Positions 44,282 to 55,446 of a DNA stretch of 64,000 nucleotides are shown here, piece by piece; positions within the stretch are counted from its first letter, which is position 1, and each line of letters opens with the position of its first letter. Source of the DNA: Porpolomopsis calyptriformis (taxonomy: Eukaryota > Basidiomycota > Agaricomycetes > Agaricales > Hygrophoraceae); the NCBI GenBank assembly GCA_951640195.1, contig OX621164.1:2027098-2091097 (forward strand). The letters run 5' to 3'. The notes under the pieces are model-generated. The model had not been told where the DNA came from. It worked only from the letters and a program-made list of their open reading frames with translations, and searched no databases. The position numbers and the translations under genes were made by a program.

Positions 44282-47200
44282 ATGCAGCAGTCTAAGTTGG
44301 CGATCCAGTTTTATCAGGAGGACATCGTCCAGAGTATCAGCTCCCCAAATAGTTATGGAATCGTTCTCGTATGTCACCTCCTCGACTTCCCTTGCTCGCC
44401 GTTAATCTGTATCAGAGATGCTGGCATGATGCGGAAGAATCTACACCGCCAGCCCCCGCCATGGATGCTCTAATGAGACCACTTGAGCGTGGTGAAGTCG
44501 GCGTCTCCTTCTTTCCTTTGATGAATCACGAAATCCTCTCGGAGAAGGAACTCATATTGATCGATCGTTGTTTTCAAGCGGGAGATTTATGCAAGCATGT
44601 TGTCGAAGATGTCCAATCGGGTGTTGTCACCAATGTCCGCGTAGAAGGCCATCTCGAGCATGCCATTAGCGGCGAGGCCATAGAGGGGTGGGTGACAACC
44701 GAACAGCTGGAGGTTCCTGTAGTTGCTGATGTTGGCGATTATGTTGTTTTCGACGACTGGGTCGGTCAGGCAAGTAGCGTCGGGTTCACCTACTCTGTCT
44801 TGGGTACTGACTTCTTCCTAGGTGATTGAGGTAATATCCACACTCCGTGCAATGAAATCTCAGATTGAATCAGATAATAGTCATTCGAGGAGGCTACGGT
44901 GGAGTTAGGAACCACTGGCCAACTGATTAAAATCCCCGAAATTAGCTGTCGCCTCACCGTTGGCGAAAAGGGTGTTGTGAGCATCTCTGAGCATACATGT
45001 TCGCCCTCGAGCTGATGAGATTTAATAGGACATTATCCCCTCTCCCGAGGGCCCGGCTCAAGGCATCCTTGAGTTTTTAGTTGGCCATCACCCTAGTCAC
45101 CTCGACACAGTAGTTGCTGTGAAGCCTACAGTACTAGCAGTTTGTTGGCTAGCAATAAATCAAGCAGTAGGTTTACTCACGTTCAGGTAGCTATCTACTA
45201 TCTGATGACATTTATTTTAGTTAAGTATATCCGACGCGCAGAATCGCAAGCGCCCCCAACGCTTTTGGTTTGGCGATAGCTTGAACAAACTCGTGGTGGT
45301 GAGGGGCAAACTTAATCGGGAAATGCGTGTAGGAGACAAAGTCAACCTCAAAAATACCACCACGCTTCCTATCACCACGCACGGTCGGACTGGGGATCCT
45401 GCCAACCTTGTAATGGTTCACACGCTCACAGTGAAAGAAACTCACACTTCTGTCGATGTGTTGTGGCAAGATGGCACTCGCGAGACATTAAATTCAAAAG
45501 ACCTCATCCCTTGGATCAACCCTGACGACTCTGACTGTTGGTAAGATATATATTTTCATCTGATGCAATTATCCCTCAAAAGAACCGTCTCAAGGCCTGG
45601 TGACCATGTCATTTGGAAAGGCGAGGATGAGCAACGCGCCGGGGTGATCCAATCTGTGAATGCCGCTGACAGAACTGCCACAATCCTATATTCGGATACG
45701 GGTGTAATGGACATCGCCTCAGTCCTCGAACTCGATCCCCATGGTATTACGGATTTCTCTGCAGCCAATTCTCAGTATACCTCTGAAGGTCTCGGCGTCC
45801 GTCGCGGGGAATTTGTTTTCGTTCATCAAGAAGGTACTACTAATGGCCTTGAAAAGCCAAGTGTCCCCAGAATCGGTGAGGTAGAACCGTGGGCTCAAGA
45901 GAATCCAGAGGAAGCGGACGGACAGTACAGTGGATGGCGAAAGGAACTGGCTGATATTGGCATCCGTATTGCCACTCAACAGTCAGATTGTGCCATTGAG
46001 AATGAAGAAATTGGAGGATCGAGAGTAGATACTGATTTGTTAGATTGGTTTGGCGAAGTTACAGAGGTAAGCAACATCGTTCACTCTTTTTTGTCAGTTC
46101 AGATCGACATGTTATGCTTCAGATACACTTAGACGGGACGGTGGAAGTGACGCACCCTAATTTGAAAGTAGCTATTTACCCTCTGGAACGGTTGACGAAA
46201 CTTCACGATGGTATGGAACAGCTTCAGGAAGAGTGGTGGGCTGATGGGCTATCGGAAGGACATGGTTCTCATTCTCATGATGGCGAAGAAGTTTGGACCA
46301 TGGGCCAAGATGGAGTATGGCGGCCCCAACCGCCCCACTCGGCTGATGCAGATGAATGGGAAGAAACAGACTTGGACGACAACGACGACGCAATGGATAC
46401 CGAGATCGATTGGAGGGAGGAAGCGCAGGCTTCTCCTTCGGGGGTCCACCTATCACTCTTCTCGAAGATATCTCCCACCAATTCAGACTCGTCTCCAGAA
46501 GCCCCACAAACTCTTCATAGTGCCGAATTTAGCACCCTCGACTCTTCTGTCGTGTTGCCATCGTCAACAGACGTCGGCCCAGAAGATCATGTATTCGTCG
46601 ATGACAATATTAATGCAGAAGATTCTGCACGGCCACAGTGGAAGCGCTTCGACATACTACCCTCCGTTCCTCAGGATCACGCGTTCTACACATCTCCTTC
46701 TGCGCTACCTGCAAAATCATTCCTTGCACGACTGACACGAGAATACCGTGTTTTGGAAAATAGTTTACCTGGTTCGTCCGTATGCATACTTCCATTTTAT
46801 CTCATTAATGACCGATTGGTAGATTGCATTCTTGTCCGTGCATTTGAGGACCGGACTGATCTTTTGCGGACTCTTATTATTGGTCCAGAAAACACTCCAT
46901 ACGAGGATGCACCTTTCGTGATTGACTGGATGCTCGATTCGAACTTTCCTCACAGCCCGCCTAAAGCTCACTTTCTGAGCTGGACTAATGGCAACGGAAG
47001 AGGTTCGTCCACGTTTTTAAACTTCCTATACACCTAATGAACTATGGCGATTAGTTAATCCGTGAGTATCCAGCTCCACTAGAGTTGAATCTTGTATCGA
47101 ACTTGATGACTATTCAGTAATCTCTATGAAGATGGCAAGATCTGTTTGTCTATCTTAGGCACTTGGGCAGGAGATAAAACTGAGACATGGAGTGCGGCAC

Positions 47201-47724
47201 GATCCTCTCTTCTCCAAGCCTTTGTTTCTATCCAAGGTCTAGTATTAGTGAAAGAACCGTGAGTAGAAACGAACTCGCTCAGCTGTTGGGCGCTGAACAT
47301 TTCCAGGTGGTTCTGTGAGCCTGCTTACGAAAAACTGAGAGGCACTGAAGAGGGTATCGTTAACAGGTGAGGACCATTCCTTTGACTGAACTACAAAAAG
47401 CTTTCGAATGACAGATAATACAGTCGACTGTATAATGAGAAAGCTTATGTTCTCTCTCGAGGATTCGTCCGTCGCGCTCTCGAAAACCCGGTCGGCGGAC
47501 TTCAGTCTGAGCTCCATTGGATGTACTATACCAATAACCGCCTCCAGAAGGTCGTTCGTGATGCATACGCTCTGATCGAGAGGAGCAAATCAGCGCCAGA
47601 CAAGTCTGTGGTGGACCCTGACCTGGCTGTGTCCCAGCTTTCGGGGGGAGGGATGATCACACTAGATCGGACATTGACAAAATTGCAAAGGCTCCTCGAT
47701 TCTCACAAAGATAATACGGATTAA
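44282..47724 (+). CDS. UBE2O: UBE2O-type large E2/E3 ubiquitin-conjugating enzyme
   Basis: UBE2O family members are giant E2 enzymes that also act as their own E3 in protein quality control. Conserved region 1 has [17 protein letters not shown], then VIE from a 9-nt exon and SFEEATVEL. Repeated SH3-like segments follow, such as [19 protein letters not shown] and [17 protein letters not shown] sequence ([17 protein letters not shown] is seen). Acidic linkers include [20 protein letters not shown]. The E2 fold lies at the C-terminus: [20 protein letters not shown], then [14 protein letters not shown] and [20 protein letters not shown], with the catalytic Cys in [10 protein letters not shown]. 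The C-terminal helix is [18 protein letters not shown]. The stop is at 47722-47724. Confidence 0.92.
44822..44830 (+). other. 9-nt micro-exon of the UBE2O-type gene
   Basis: GTGATTGAG (V-I-E) lies between an acceptor TTCCTAG and a donor GTAATA. The preceding intron (44770-44821) begins GCAAGT, so it is a GC-AG intron. Joining gives DDWVGQ-VIE-SFEEA, in line with the family. Confidence 0.78.
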
Positions 47725-47899
47725 ATCTTCGATTAATTATTCGCAAACAATCTTATAATCAATCACGCCGATGTTAAAAATTTAAATCCATGAATTGCAA
47801 GGGATCCGTTTACTGGTGAGGAAAAGGACACCAGATAGGGACGGGGAATAAGTAATTGTGAAGGAAAACCAATATGGCCAAGTTACACCAGATACACAT

Positions 47900-50683
47900 T
47901 TAACACTGACTCAGGAAGCTGCTCTTCGGGAAAGTTTGCTTAAAATCATCTACCCAAGTCGTCAAATTGGGGTTAGTGTAAGCCTCGATATATCTACGAG
48001 TTTCGATCAGCGATGGGTAAGCTCATGGAGGAAGAAATACAGACTGATTGATATATGCGGCAGTAGGGAAATCAGGAGGATCGCAGCCAATGTTGATGGC
48101 ATTCGATGGTTGATAGACACGTATCCAGTCAATTCTCATGGTCGCAGGGAATACTAGATTCTGAAGATCCACCTCGCCAAAGTTTTGGGACATTCCCAAG
48201 TTTGCGATGATATACTGGGAAGAGGATTGAGAGGAGCTACGAGGGTATAATAGGAAAGTAATACCATGGGTTCCTGGGAAATCGGTCGAGGTCCGATTTC
48301 CACCTTTGTATCAGCAGCCATCCCAGCTGCATTGAGAGTCCAAGCCACTTTGCCGCTTGAGATCCAAGATATATACTATTCCACAGCTTATCAGTTTGTG
48401 GCCAATCAGACGGGTATTTGTCAGCGTACAGCATTGTCAAAGCCTGAGACGCTTATTAGAACCTGGCGTGGTTCGACGAGAACGTGGGCAAGCTTACCTG
48501 TTTGGTATTCAAACCCATAAGTGTCGAATAATCCTCCGTTTAATTCATACGCTTGCGGGTCTGTCATAAGCGTTAGTGAGGTTGCTGAGAGCATACTGGG
48601 TGAACTTACTCGTTTGTGTGACCACGGAGGTGGCCTGTTGGGTTCTTCCACCTGTATATGAATTCAGTGCCGAGACCTGGGAATCAGGGATGATCAAATT
48701 CTGTGATGTGTTGAACCACGCATATTCAGCGTTGAAGGGCTAGTAGGGAAGGTTAGGACTTGGGTATCATAACATATAAGGAGATCAAATGTACCCCCCA
48801 CTGAGCAGACTGAGATACAGCCGCAATGTTGTGTTGTATCTAGAATGGTGATTATTGAGTGCAAGACTCGAAAAAAAAAATAGAAGATTTTATACCTGAG
48901 CTTCAAAGACGTCGATTTCTGGAGCGGCACGACCGACATAGGTTCCATCAGAATGCATGGGACCAGGATGCGATCCACCTGGGCATGTACATCTTGAAAG
49001 GCGCTGGCCGGGAAGGTAAGACAATACCCCATTAGCCTGGGGATCTCCGCCCTGGGTAGCGGCCAGCGGAAGGCCATTGAGCGTTTGATTTGGTGCCGTG
49101 CCGACATCACAGGAATCGTACGTGTACGGCCACTGTACATCAGTTGGAAGGGTATCAACAACGAGAGAGGGGAACAAATGGAGTCCACGTACCATGCCTT
49201 CAAGAGAAGCACCATATCCAGCCCGACCTGAAGAGATGAGATGAGTAAAGTTTTGGTGAGAATAAAAGAAACAAACCTAGGTTTCCCATCGTCCAGATGG
49301 CCGGCCAAAAACCGGGAACGGCGTTTGAGCCAGGAAGGGAAACAGAGGCCACGATCATGCCGCCAGTAAAACAAAACTTGTTCCACGTTGAGAGAAGACC
49401 CCCCGTGAAGTTCAAATCGTGCTCCGGATGGGCAGAGAATATGATTTCGAGAGAACCATTTTTGGTAGTGACAGCAGAAGGGTCATACCACTCCAAGTTA
49501 CCGGTCTAAGAAACAAAGGATAGGCAACAGGTCAATACTGCGAATTGAAAAACAAAGCAGAATGATGCTTGCCGCCCAATAGTGAAGATCTACTGCTTCC
49601 CAATAGGGATCATCTCCGGGATAGAAGGTTCGGCTCTCGGTATTGAACTCGTCGCTGAAAACTAACTGCCAGTTCGATCCATCAGCAAAGGAAGGCATTG
49701 TGTATGCCGAGTGAGGTGTGTCTAAATCAATCAAGCCCCAATTACCGGGCATGCTGGGAACCTGGCCGAGGATATTGAGAAGTTCGCGGGTGGAGGGATG
49801 AGAAGCTTTACCTGTCCAGTAGCATTGATTCCGCCAACGTTGAATCCACCAAACGTAGAAAGCGGATGTTTAGTAAAGTATGTTATTAATGGGTATCCGG
49901 CACTGAAGATAGATTGTCAATCGTATGCCAAGGGCCAGGTTGGGGAAAGGTGCGCACAAGAGTGTGATAAGTAATACCCCGATCACAAGAAGGCAACCAA
50001 GGTTCGTCAATCCTCTATAGGTAAGAACGTGACCCCCTGCATCATTCTTACGGTCCCGTCTAGGGTCCGGATTGTGAAGATAATCATCTGGCTCCGGATG
50101 ATTGGGATTGATGTCAGTGCCCCATGCGGAGGGATCTGCCGAAAGCGAAAACTGTTGACAGAGGGGAGTGTGAGCAATGGGAACCATCAATTTAAGTAAT
50201 GTCATTGAGTTCAGTAACTAGACCAGGGACTCTGGCAAGATCCCGGCAGCAACGTAGAAGAAGGTTTGCAAGACAACATACCTTGTCTGATATGGAGGTT
50301 TGGGGGGCGGGGGTCCGACCTGCGGCTGCACTGACGCTGTAGGGCGATTCGTTCTTCGCATTCGAAGAAGTAAATGAGACCGAGCTAAGCAACGGTGATG
50401 GGTGGAGACAAACCAGAGAGCCGACACTGGCGATGGAGCGCAAAGGAGGTGGACCTTTGGCAAAGGTAGCCTGAACAGCTGGCGGACCGGTTGAAGGTGG
50501 TAAAAGGTTCATGGTTGATGGGGATTTTATAGATGGGGGTGGGTGGTTACGGTTTGACGAGAGCTTGGAAGCGGAGGGCGAGGAAGGAGAGTAGCGTGAA
50601 GACTGAGTGTTAGTAGGGTATTTCTGAGACTGGGAGCTGTTTTGAGCGAAAGGACCGGCTGTGAAGGGGTAAGAGGAAGACAT
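47900..50683 (-). CDS. KRE6: KRE6/SKN1-type beta-1,6-glucan synthesis protein (GH16-like)
   Basis: These type II membrane proteins of the ER and Golgi are needed for cell-wall beta-1,6-glucan. A long Ser/Pro-rich cytosolic head (MSSSYPFTAGPFAQNSS) precedes one membrane segment (LGCLLVIGVLLITLLFAGYP, restored by splicing). The luminal GH16-like domain has WQLVFSDEFNTESRTFYPGD, GMIVASVSLPGSNAVPGFWP, AIWTMGNLGRAGYGAS and the catalytic-type motif EIDVFEAQ. The end has GMSQNFGEVDLQNLVFPATM, then RVYQPSNAINIGCDPPDFPT and FPKSSFLSQC. The gene has about ten introns. The stop at 47900-47902 converges on UBE2O. KRE6 and SKN1 cannot be separated here. Confidence 0.92.
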
Positions 50684-50745
50684 GATGAAAGCCTGGAGAT
50701 GAGAGCAGAAAACTGAGACGGTATATTAGATTATGTAAGTATTTG

Positions 50746-50786
50746 TTTTTATTTTATTATTTTATTATTTTATTATTTTATTATTT
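50746..50786. repeat. Short AT-rich tandem repeat (8-bp unit TTATTATT)
   Basis: About four to five copies of an 8-bp unit made only of T and A lie between KRE6 and the SNAP43-like gene. The TAA stop of the upstream minus-strand gene (50781-50783) falls inside it. Confidence 0.7.
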
Positions 50787-52019
50787 CGGCGTTCCGCCTC
50801 CTTCCAAAAGACTGAGAATGCCACCTCTCTCTCGGGACCCTTCCAACTCAGCAACAGCCCTCTCCACCCTCTCAAGCCCGGTTCTCTCACCACCTTCTCC
50901 GCCAACCTCCAGCCCCTTCTCAGCGGCCATTTCGTCGATCTTCTTCAGCCGAGAAAGGACCGCATGGTTCGCCCGTTCTAGGACGTCTTGGCTATCAATT
51001 ATGGAAGTGGACGGCGGGGGATTGCTTGGCGCAAGAATTTCGAGTAGATTGGATTTTTCGACCTGATAATGTGTCCGTGTGGTTGTCGGTGGATTCGAGA
51101 GCAATATGTGTGTGGTCGCCTCTGGCTGAGAATGAGATGTAGACGGGTCTTGGCCAGTGCCGGGATAGGTGTAAGCGGTCTTGTCAAGCCACTTGTTTAG
51201 ACTGTGAAGCGCGTCTCTCGCTTTTCTAGACTTCTCCCGTTTAGATGGCCGCCCTTTCTTTTTGGCTCCTTCCGATATCGGTGTTGTGAGCGCATTCATT
51301 CTCTCGTGTGCAGACAGCTCCGAGTATGTCTGAAAAAATATTTCGCGAGGCAACTCGCGTGGGTTCAATGGATGCAGTTCCGAGCTCGGGACGATATGGA
51401 AAATCCCCGAGTCTATGAGCGTCGACAGGGTGTAAATTGCGTGAGGTTGGACTGGAGACAGAAATTCTGTTCCCAGTTCGTCCGGGAGAGTGACGAATGA
51501 GATATAGTGATCTACGGCAGGGTTGAGTTTCTTAAGCCGGTGACGGACTGACTGAGGTACCTATCGGGATTGCGACATGGGCGATAGAATGAAGGAAATG
51601 GTCCGAGGCACTTGGAATCGTCAAAAGAAAGGTGTATAACCCAAACAGGGCAACCACTCTGCTCAATGGCGGTTCGGTGCCCACCATTCTTTCTGACAGA
51701 AGGCCGGTCTGTCAACATCTTGGTGGCATCGACTGTCGCCAAACCCACCAAGAAAGAGCCTGGCAGTGACGCCTAGGAAGGTGTCTCGTGCTCTAGCATC
51801 GAATACTTTAAAATGCAACCATTTCCACCCTTGACTATTCCAGAGGGTTTTGAAGAGCGCAAAAGGCTGACTTGGCCGTGTCTGCGTGTACTGATCATGA
51901 AAAAGGTGAATCAGATGTAGGATATCTTCGCGCAGAGGATGTACAAAGAGCGAAGAGGTGAAATATGAGGGCTGGAGTGTGAGCTCCCTGCCAGTCGGCG
52001 AGGGTGCGACCAATGACAT
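50781..52019 (-). CDS. SNAP43/SNAPC1-like snRNA-activating complex subunit
   Basis: SNAP43 is part of SNAPc, which binds the proximal element of snRNA gene promoters for RNA polymerases II and III. The start is MSLVAPSPTGRELTLQPSY, and the core reads LREDILHLIHLFHDQYTQTR, then FALFKTLWNSQGWKWLHFKV and ARDTFLGVTARLFLERMVG. The next stretch, LSRVVALFGLYTFLLTIPSA, matches the family layout. A 49-nt intron joins HSIAHVAIPI to DHYISFVTLPDELG. A basic patch, KKKGRPSKREKSRKARDAL, resembles an AT-hook. The C-terminal helices include DVLERANHAVLSRLKKIDEM. The stop is at 50781-50783. The family call comes from pattern recognition and would need a profile search to confirm. Confidence 0.7.
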
Positions 52020-52053
52020 CGAGTCCAAACAAGGATCAATAACACGGATCGCG

Positions 52054-53869
52054 ATGTCCAACCTTCTCCGTCGACAGACCCCCGTATCATGCTTTTTCTG
52101 CCAGTCCGACATATACCCACCGCCAAAAAAGCCGACATCGTTCCGTTGCACTCATTGCGGTTGCTTGAACCGTTACGATGCGAACGGTCAAATCTGTTCC
52201 GAGGAACCCGCAATGTATGACGAAGCTCTCAACACAAAATCCTTTCTCAAGCATGGTATGTACACAGTGCGATTCGCATCAAACGACTGACCTATTTTTT
52301 CAGCTTCTTCCAGCAAGGATCGCTTGCCAACAGTATTTGGCAGGGGACCCTTCTGCCACATCTGTCAGACGAATCAAATGTTGATCATGAGTCTTCTAGG
52401 GAATTACCTGCCTTCACCGGAAGTGTGTGCATTTCTCCTTTAATCGGCCGAGCTCACAACTTTGCAGGACCCAGAATACTCCAGACGGCTTGAAATGCTG
52501 CCGGAGTACACACAATCCCTCCATTTGCGTTATCCACCTGCATGCGCCTCCTGTCTGCCGCTGGTAGAAGAGGAAATTAAGAGCAAGGACCACATGGCAC
52601 GGACCAAAGCTTTGGGTGGCTGGCTCAAGGAAAGTAAAGGAAAACACAAGCAAGTGTCTGAAACTAAGATCGAGAGGGAGAAGGTCGGATGGACACTTGT
52701 AGTATGGCGAATCAGAGGCTGCCTGTGGGCGGCAAATTTGACGTTAGCACTGCTCGGAAATGGCTCAGGTCTGTAATTACCACTATAATGATCGTTTGGT
52801 CGCTCACAGAGTCAACAAGCCGCATTTGGCCGCCGTCCCCCCCGTCAACTAACCAGTCTGCTCCCTGTCCTTCCTCCGTTTGCGCTGGCATCCATTTTAT
52901 GGACAGCCTGGGACCCGACATATTCATCACTACAAAGCGCTCGACTACAGGGTCGTAACGTGCGGTTAAGAGGGAAGAAGACATATATCGTAAGTTTGGG
53001 ATTTTGTGTGCCTTTGTACAAGTTTCCCACCCGTACGAACACCAGGTACTGCAAATGACCGCCTGGTTCAATAGACTGTTTACCTCTCTCCTCCTTGGTT
53101 TATCACGGTTTTCGCCAGACCTGGACTTTTTACAATTCTCTGGCCATCCTCCTTCTTCCCGAAGCCAGGTTTATTTCTCAGCATCCTTAGCTATCGAATT
53201 ATTTGTTCGTCCATTCTCGCTTTCCATGTGCACGCAGAAACCAACGAAATTCTTTAGATCTTGATTGCCTCAAGCGCTACTTTGCGACTCCAGCGCCCAC
53301 CTTCCATCCGTCTCATCGACACCAACAGCCATAAATATGGACGCGAGACCCTGGATCCTACCAGTCCGACGTCGCGCCTTTCTCCAGCCCCACCCGCCGC
53401 CTCCTCAGATCCAGACTTCCTTTCAGCCTTGTCCCTGTCCTCTAAGCCAGTATTCGCAACACCGAGTCCTGTCTTTGGATATCCGTCTTTACCATCCTCC
53501 GTTCCTCCGTCATCCGCAGCTGGGAAGACGCAGATGAACGAACCTAGTGCTGACGTGGACGCAATGGACTGGACGCCCACCAACCCTTCATCAGCGAATA
53601 CCCGCGCGTCATCGGCACAGGATGACGGCTCGTGGATACGCCCGCAAAGGTTTTTCCCTTCCGAGCAACCTACGGGCCTCGAGGGCCTCATGGCACGCAC
53701 CGGTTTGAGGGACGAATTAGACCACTCTCGAAATTCCAACGGTGCACATTTATGGAACTGGTGGTGGGTATACGCGATCTCGCTTGTACCACTGGCATGT
53801 GTGGCATATAAAGCTTGGGGAAGTCAGAACAGAGATACCACAGAGTACAGTGCGTATCGTTTTGTTTAA
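52054..53869 (+). CDS. IMA1: Inner nuclear membrane protein Ima1
   Basis: Ima1 (related to animal Samp1/NET5) is an integral protein of the inner nuclear membrane that helps link heterochromatin and the nuclear envelope. Its N-terminal Zn-binding domain is plain: VSCFFCQSD, FRCTHCGCLNRYDANGQ, GPFCHICQTNQ and YPPACASCLPLVEEE. Membrane segments follow (VVWRIRGCLWAANLTLALLG; QLTSLLPVLPPFALASILWT; NRLFTSLLLGL; YFSASLAIELFILIASSAT). The C-terminal part has DAMDWTPTNPS and RFFPSEQPTGLEGL, then a last hydrophobic stretch WWWVYAISLVPLACVAY. The acceptor at about 52823 keeps the frame. The stop is at 53867-53869. The start is only 34 bp from the divergent SNAP43-like start. Confidence 0.88.
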
Positions 53870-54153
53870 ATAATAATTGGGACAATGCAAAAAAAAAAAA
53901 AAAAAAGCGTACTAAGAGAGGCAAGATAATGATACTGAATGGCATTGGGTATATTAACAAACAGTCATCTTGATCTATAACCGCCGAAGAAGAGCCAGCG
54001 GAAGATGATGCATTAGTTACTTTGACAAGAAATTGATAGTAAATAGGAGGTCTGGAATCAACAACCTCAAGTGTTAACCGTAAGACCTTTAGGCGAAAAG
54101 GCAAGAAAAAGGAATAAACCGTGGAACCAGTCAATACACACTGAGGAGGCCAT

Positions 54154-55302
54154 TTAGTAGGCGGCGGCCCTTCCGTTGTAGTCATAAGCGTCTCGGGCGT
54201 AACCCTGAGGGGCACCAAACTGGTCGTATTGTTGCCCGTGGAGGCTGGGACCGCGAGCGATGCTTTCTTGCATTTGTGGCTGTGGGCTTGGGCCACGGGC
54301 GAGGTCAGCGTAGCCGCCGACAGGGGCAAGATTAGCGGGACCTGCGGTGAAGTCATGATCGGGAAGGGGGGCGGCAGAAGGCGTGATGTCAGATGTAGCG
54401 CCGTACCCTCCTCCTCCACCGACTCCGCGGCCTGCCATGTTGTCAAAGTGGTCGTGTCCGGAGCCGGAGAGGAAGGAGGATGCGTTGGAACCCATGCGGC
54501 GATGACCGGGCAAACCTTCTTCGGGAGCTGTGGGCTGCCAATCGATGGGCTGCATGCGGTCCTCGAATTGGGAGGACGGCCTGAATTTCCATTTCCTTAT
54601 GACGGTCCAAATGAGGGCGACACCGGCGACACCAGATGCTATGATGATAAGAACTGTGGTGGTGGTGTGTTTAGTGGAGCCACTGGAAGAAGTTGGGGGG
54701 GAGGTGGAGGAAGCGGCGGCGGGGGCGGCGGTGCTGGTAACAATGACTGGAGAGACGCTTTCAGTGAATGATGGAGCAGGAAGTGCGCTCAGGTTGAGGC
54801 TGTCGGAGGTGACGGCGGATGAAGGAGCAGCAGTAGCTATGGAGGAGGTGGAGGAAGAGGAAGATTGGATTGACGAAGTACTAGCTGTCGTCGAAACCGA
54901 GTCGGTGGTAGTAGAAGAAGACTACAAGGATGGAAAAGTGAATTAGAGAGAAATGGGAGTCGAGGGTGGGAAACAAACCAAAACGGGAGCCGAAGAAGTA
55001 GGCGGAGCTGCTGGGGGAGGTTGTGGGGGAGGAGGCTTTCGGACGTTAGTGGGTGAGGGCACCTGGGAAGATACAGAGGGTGTCTGAACGGCTGAAGTGG
55101 GGGAAGGAGAGAGCGAAGCAGGGTCAGCACCAGCGCCGATAGCAACCGGGTTGTTGTTCCCCTGGTCGAGTGGAGGGCGCCTTTTCACGAGACGATGAGC
55201 TGGGCTACGGTGGTGAAGGTCGAAGGAGGCATGGGAGGCGGTGAGGGTAAGGGAGAGGGATATGTAAAAAAGGAGCGTAAAGGTGAACCTTGAGGTTAAC
55301 AT
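54154..55302 (-). CDS. Ser/Thr-rich single-pass membrane protein (Mid2/WSC-like layout)
   Basis: A signal peptide (MLTSRFTFTLLFYISLSLTL, then TASHA) is followed by a dibasic site (RLVKRR) that may be cut by a Kex2-like protease. An extracellular region rich in Ser, Thr and Pro comes next (NVRKPPPPQPPPAAPPTSSA and later TSSSGSTKHTTTT). One membrane helix (TVLIIIASGVAGVALIWTVI) precedes a cytosolic tail of about 140 residues starting RKWKFRPSSQFEDRMQPIDW and rich in Gly, Tyr and Gln, ending YDYNGRAAAY. One intron lies at about 54921-54979. The layout is that of fungal cell-wall stress sensors, but no WSC cysteine domain is present, so a sensor role is inferred only. Confidence 0.75.
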
Positions 55303-55446
55303 GTTGGTGAGGTCAAAGAATGGTTTGTGGGTAAGATCAAAAAAAAAATGAAAATTGTTTGGCACCAAGGAAACGAGGGGGATATATTATGTAATTTTGG
55401 ATACAAAATGACAAAAAAAAAAAGGACGAAAAAATGTTCAAATTTT

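Noticed and set aside
53889..53907. Poly(A) run as a possible retrotransposon tail
   Set aside because: A plain A-run between convergent genes with no upstream element and no target duplication.
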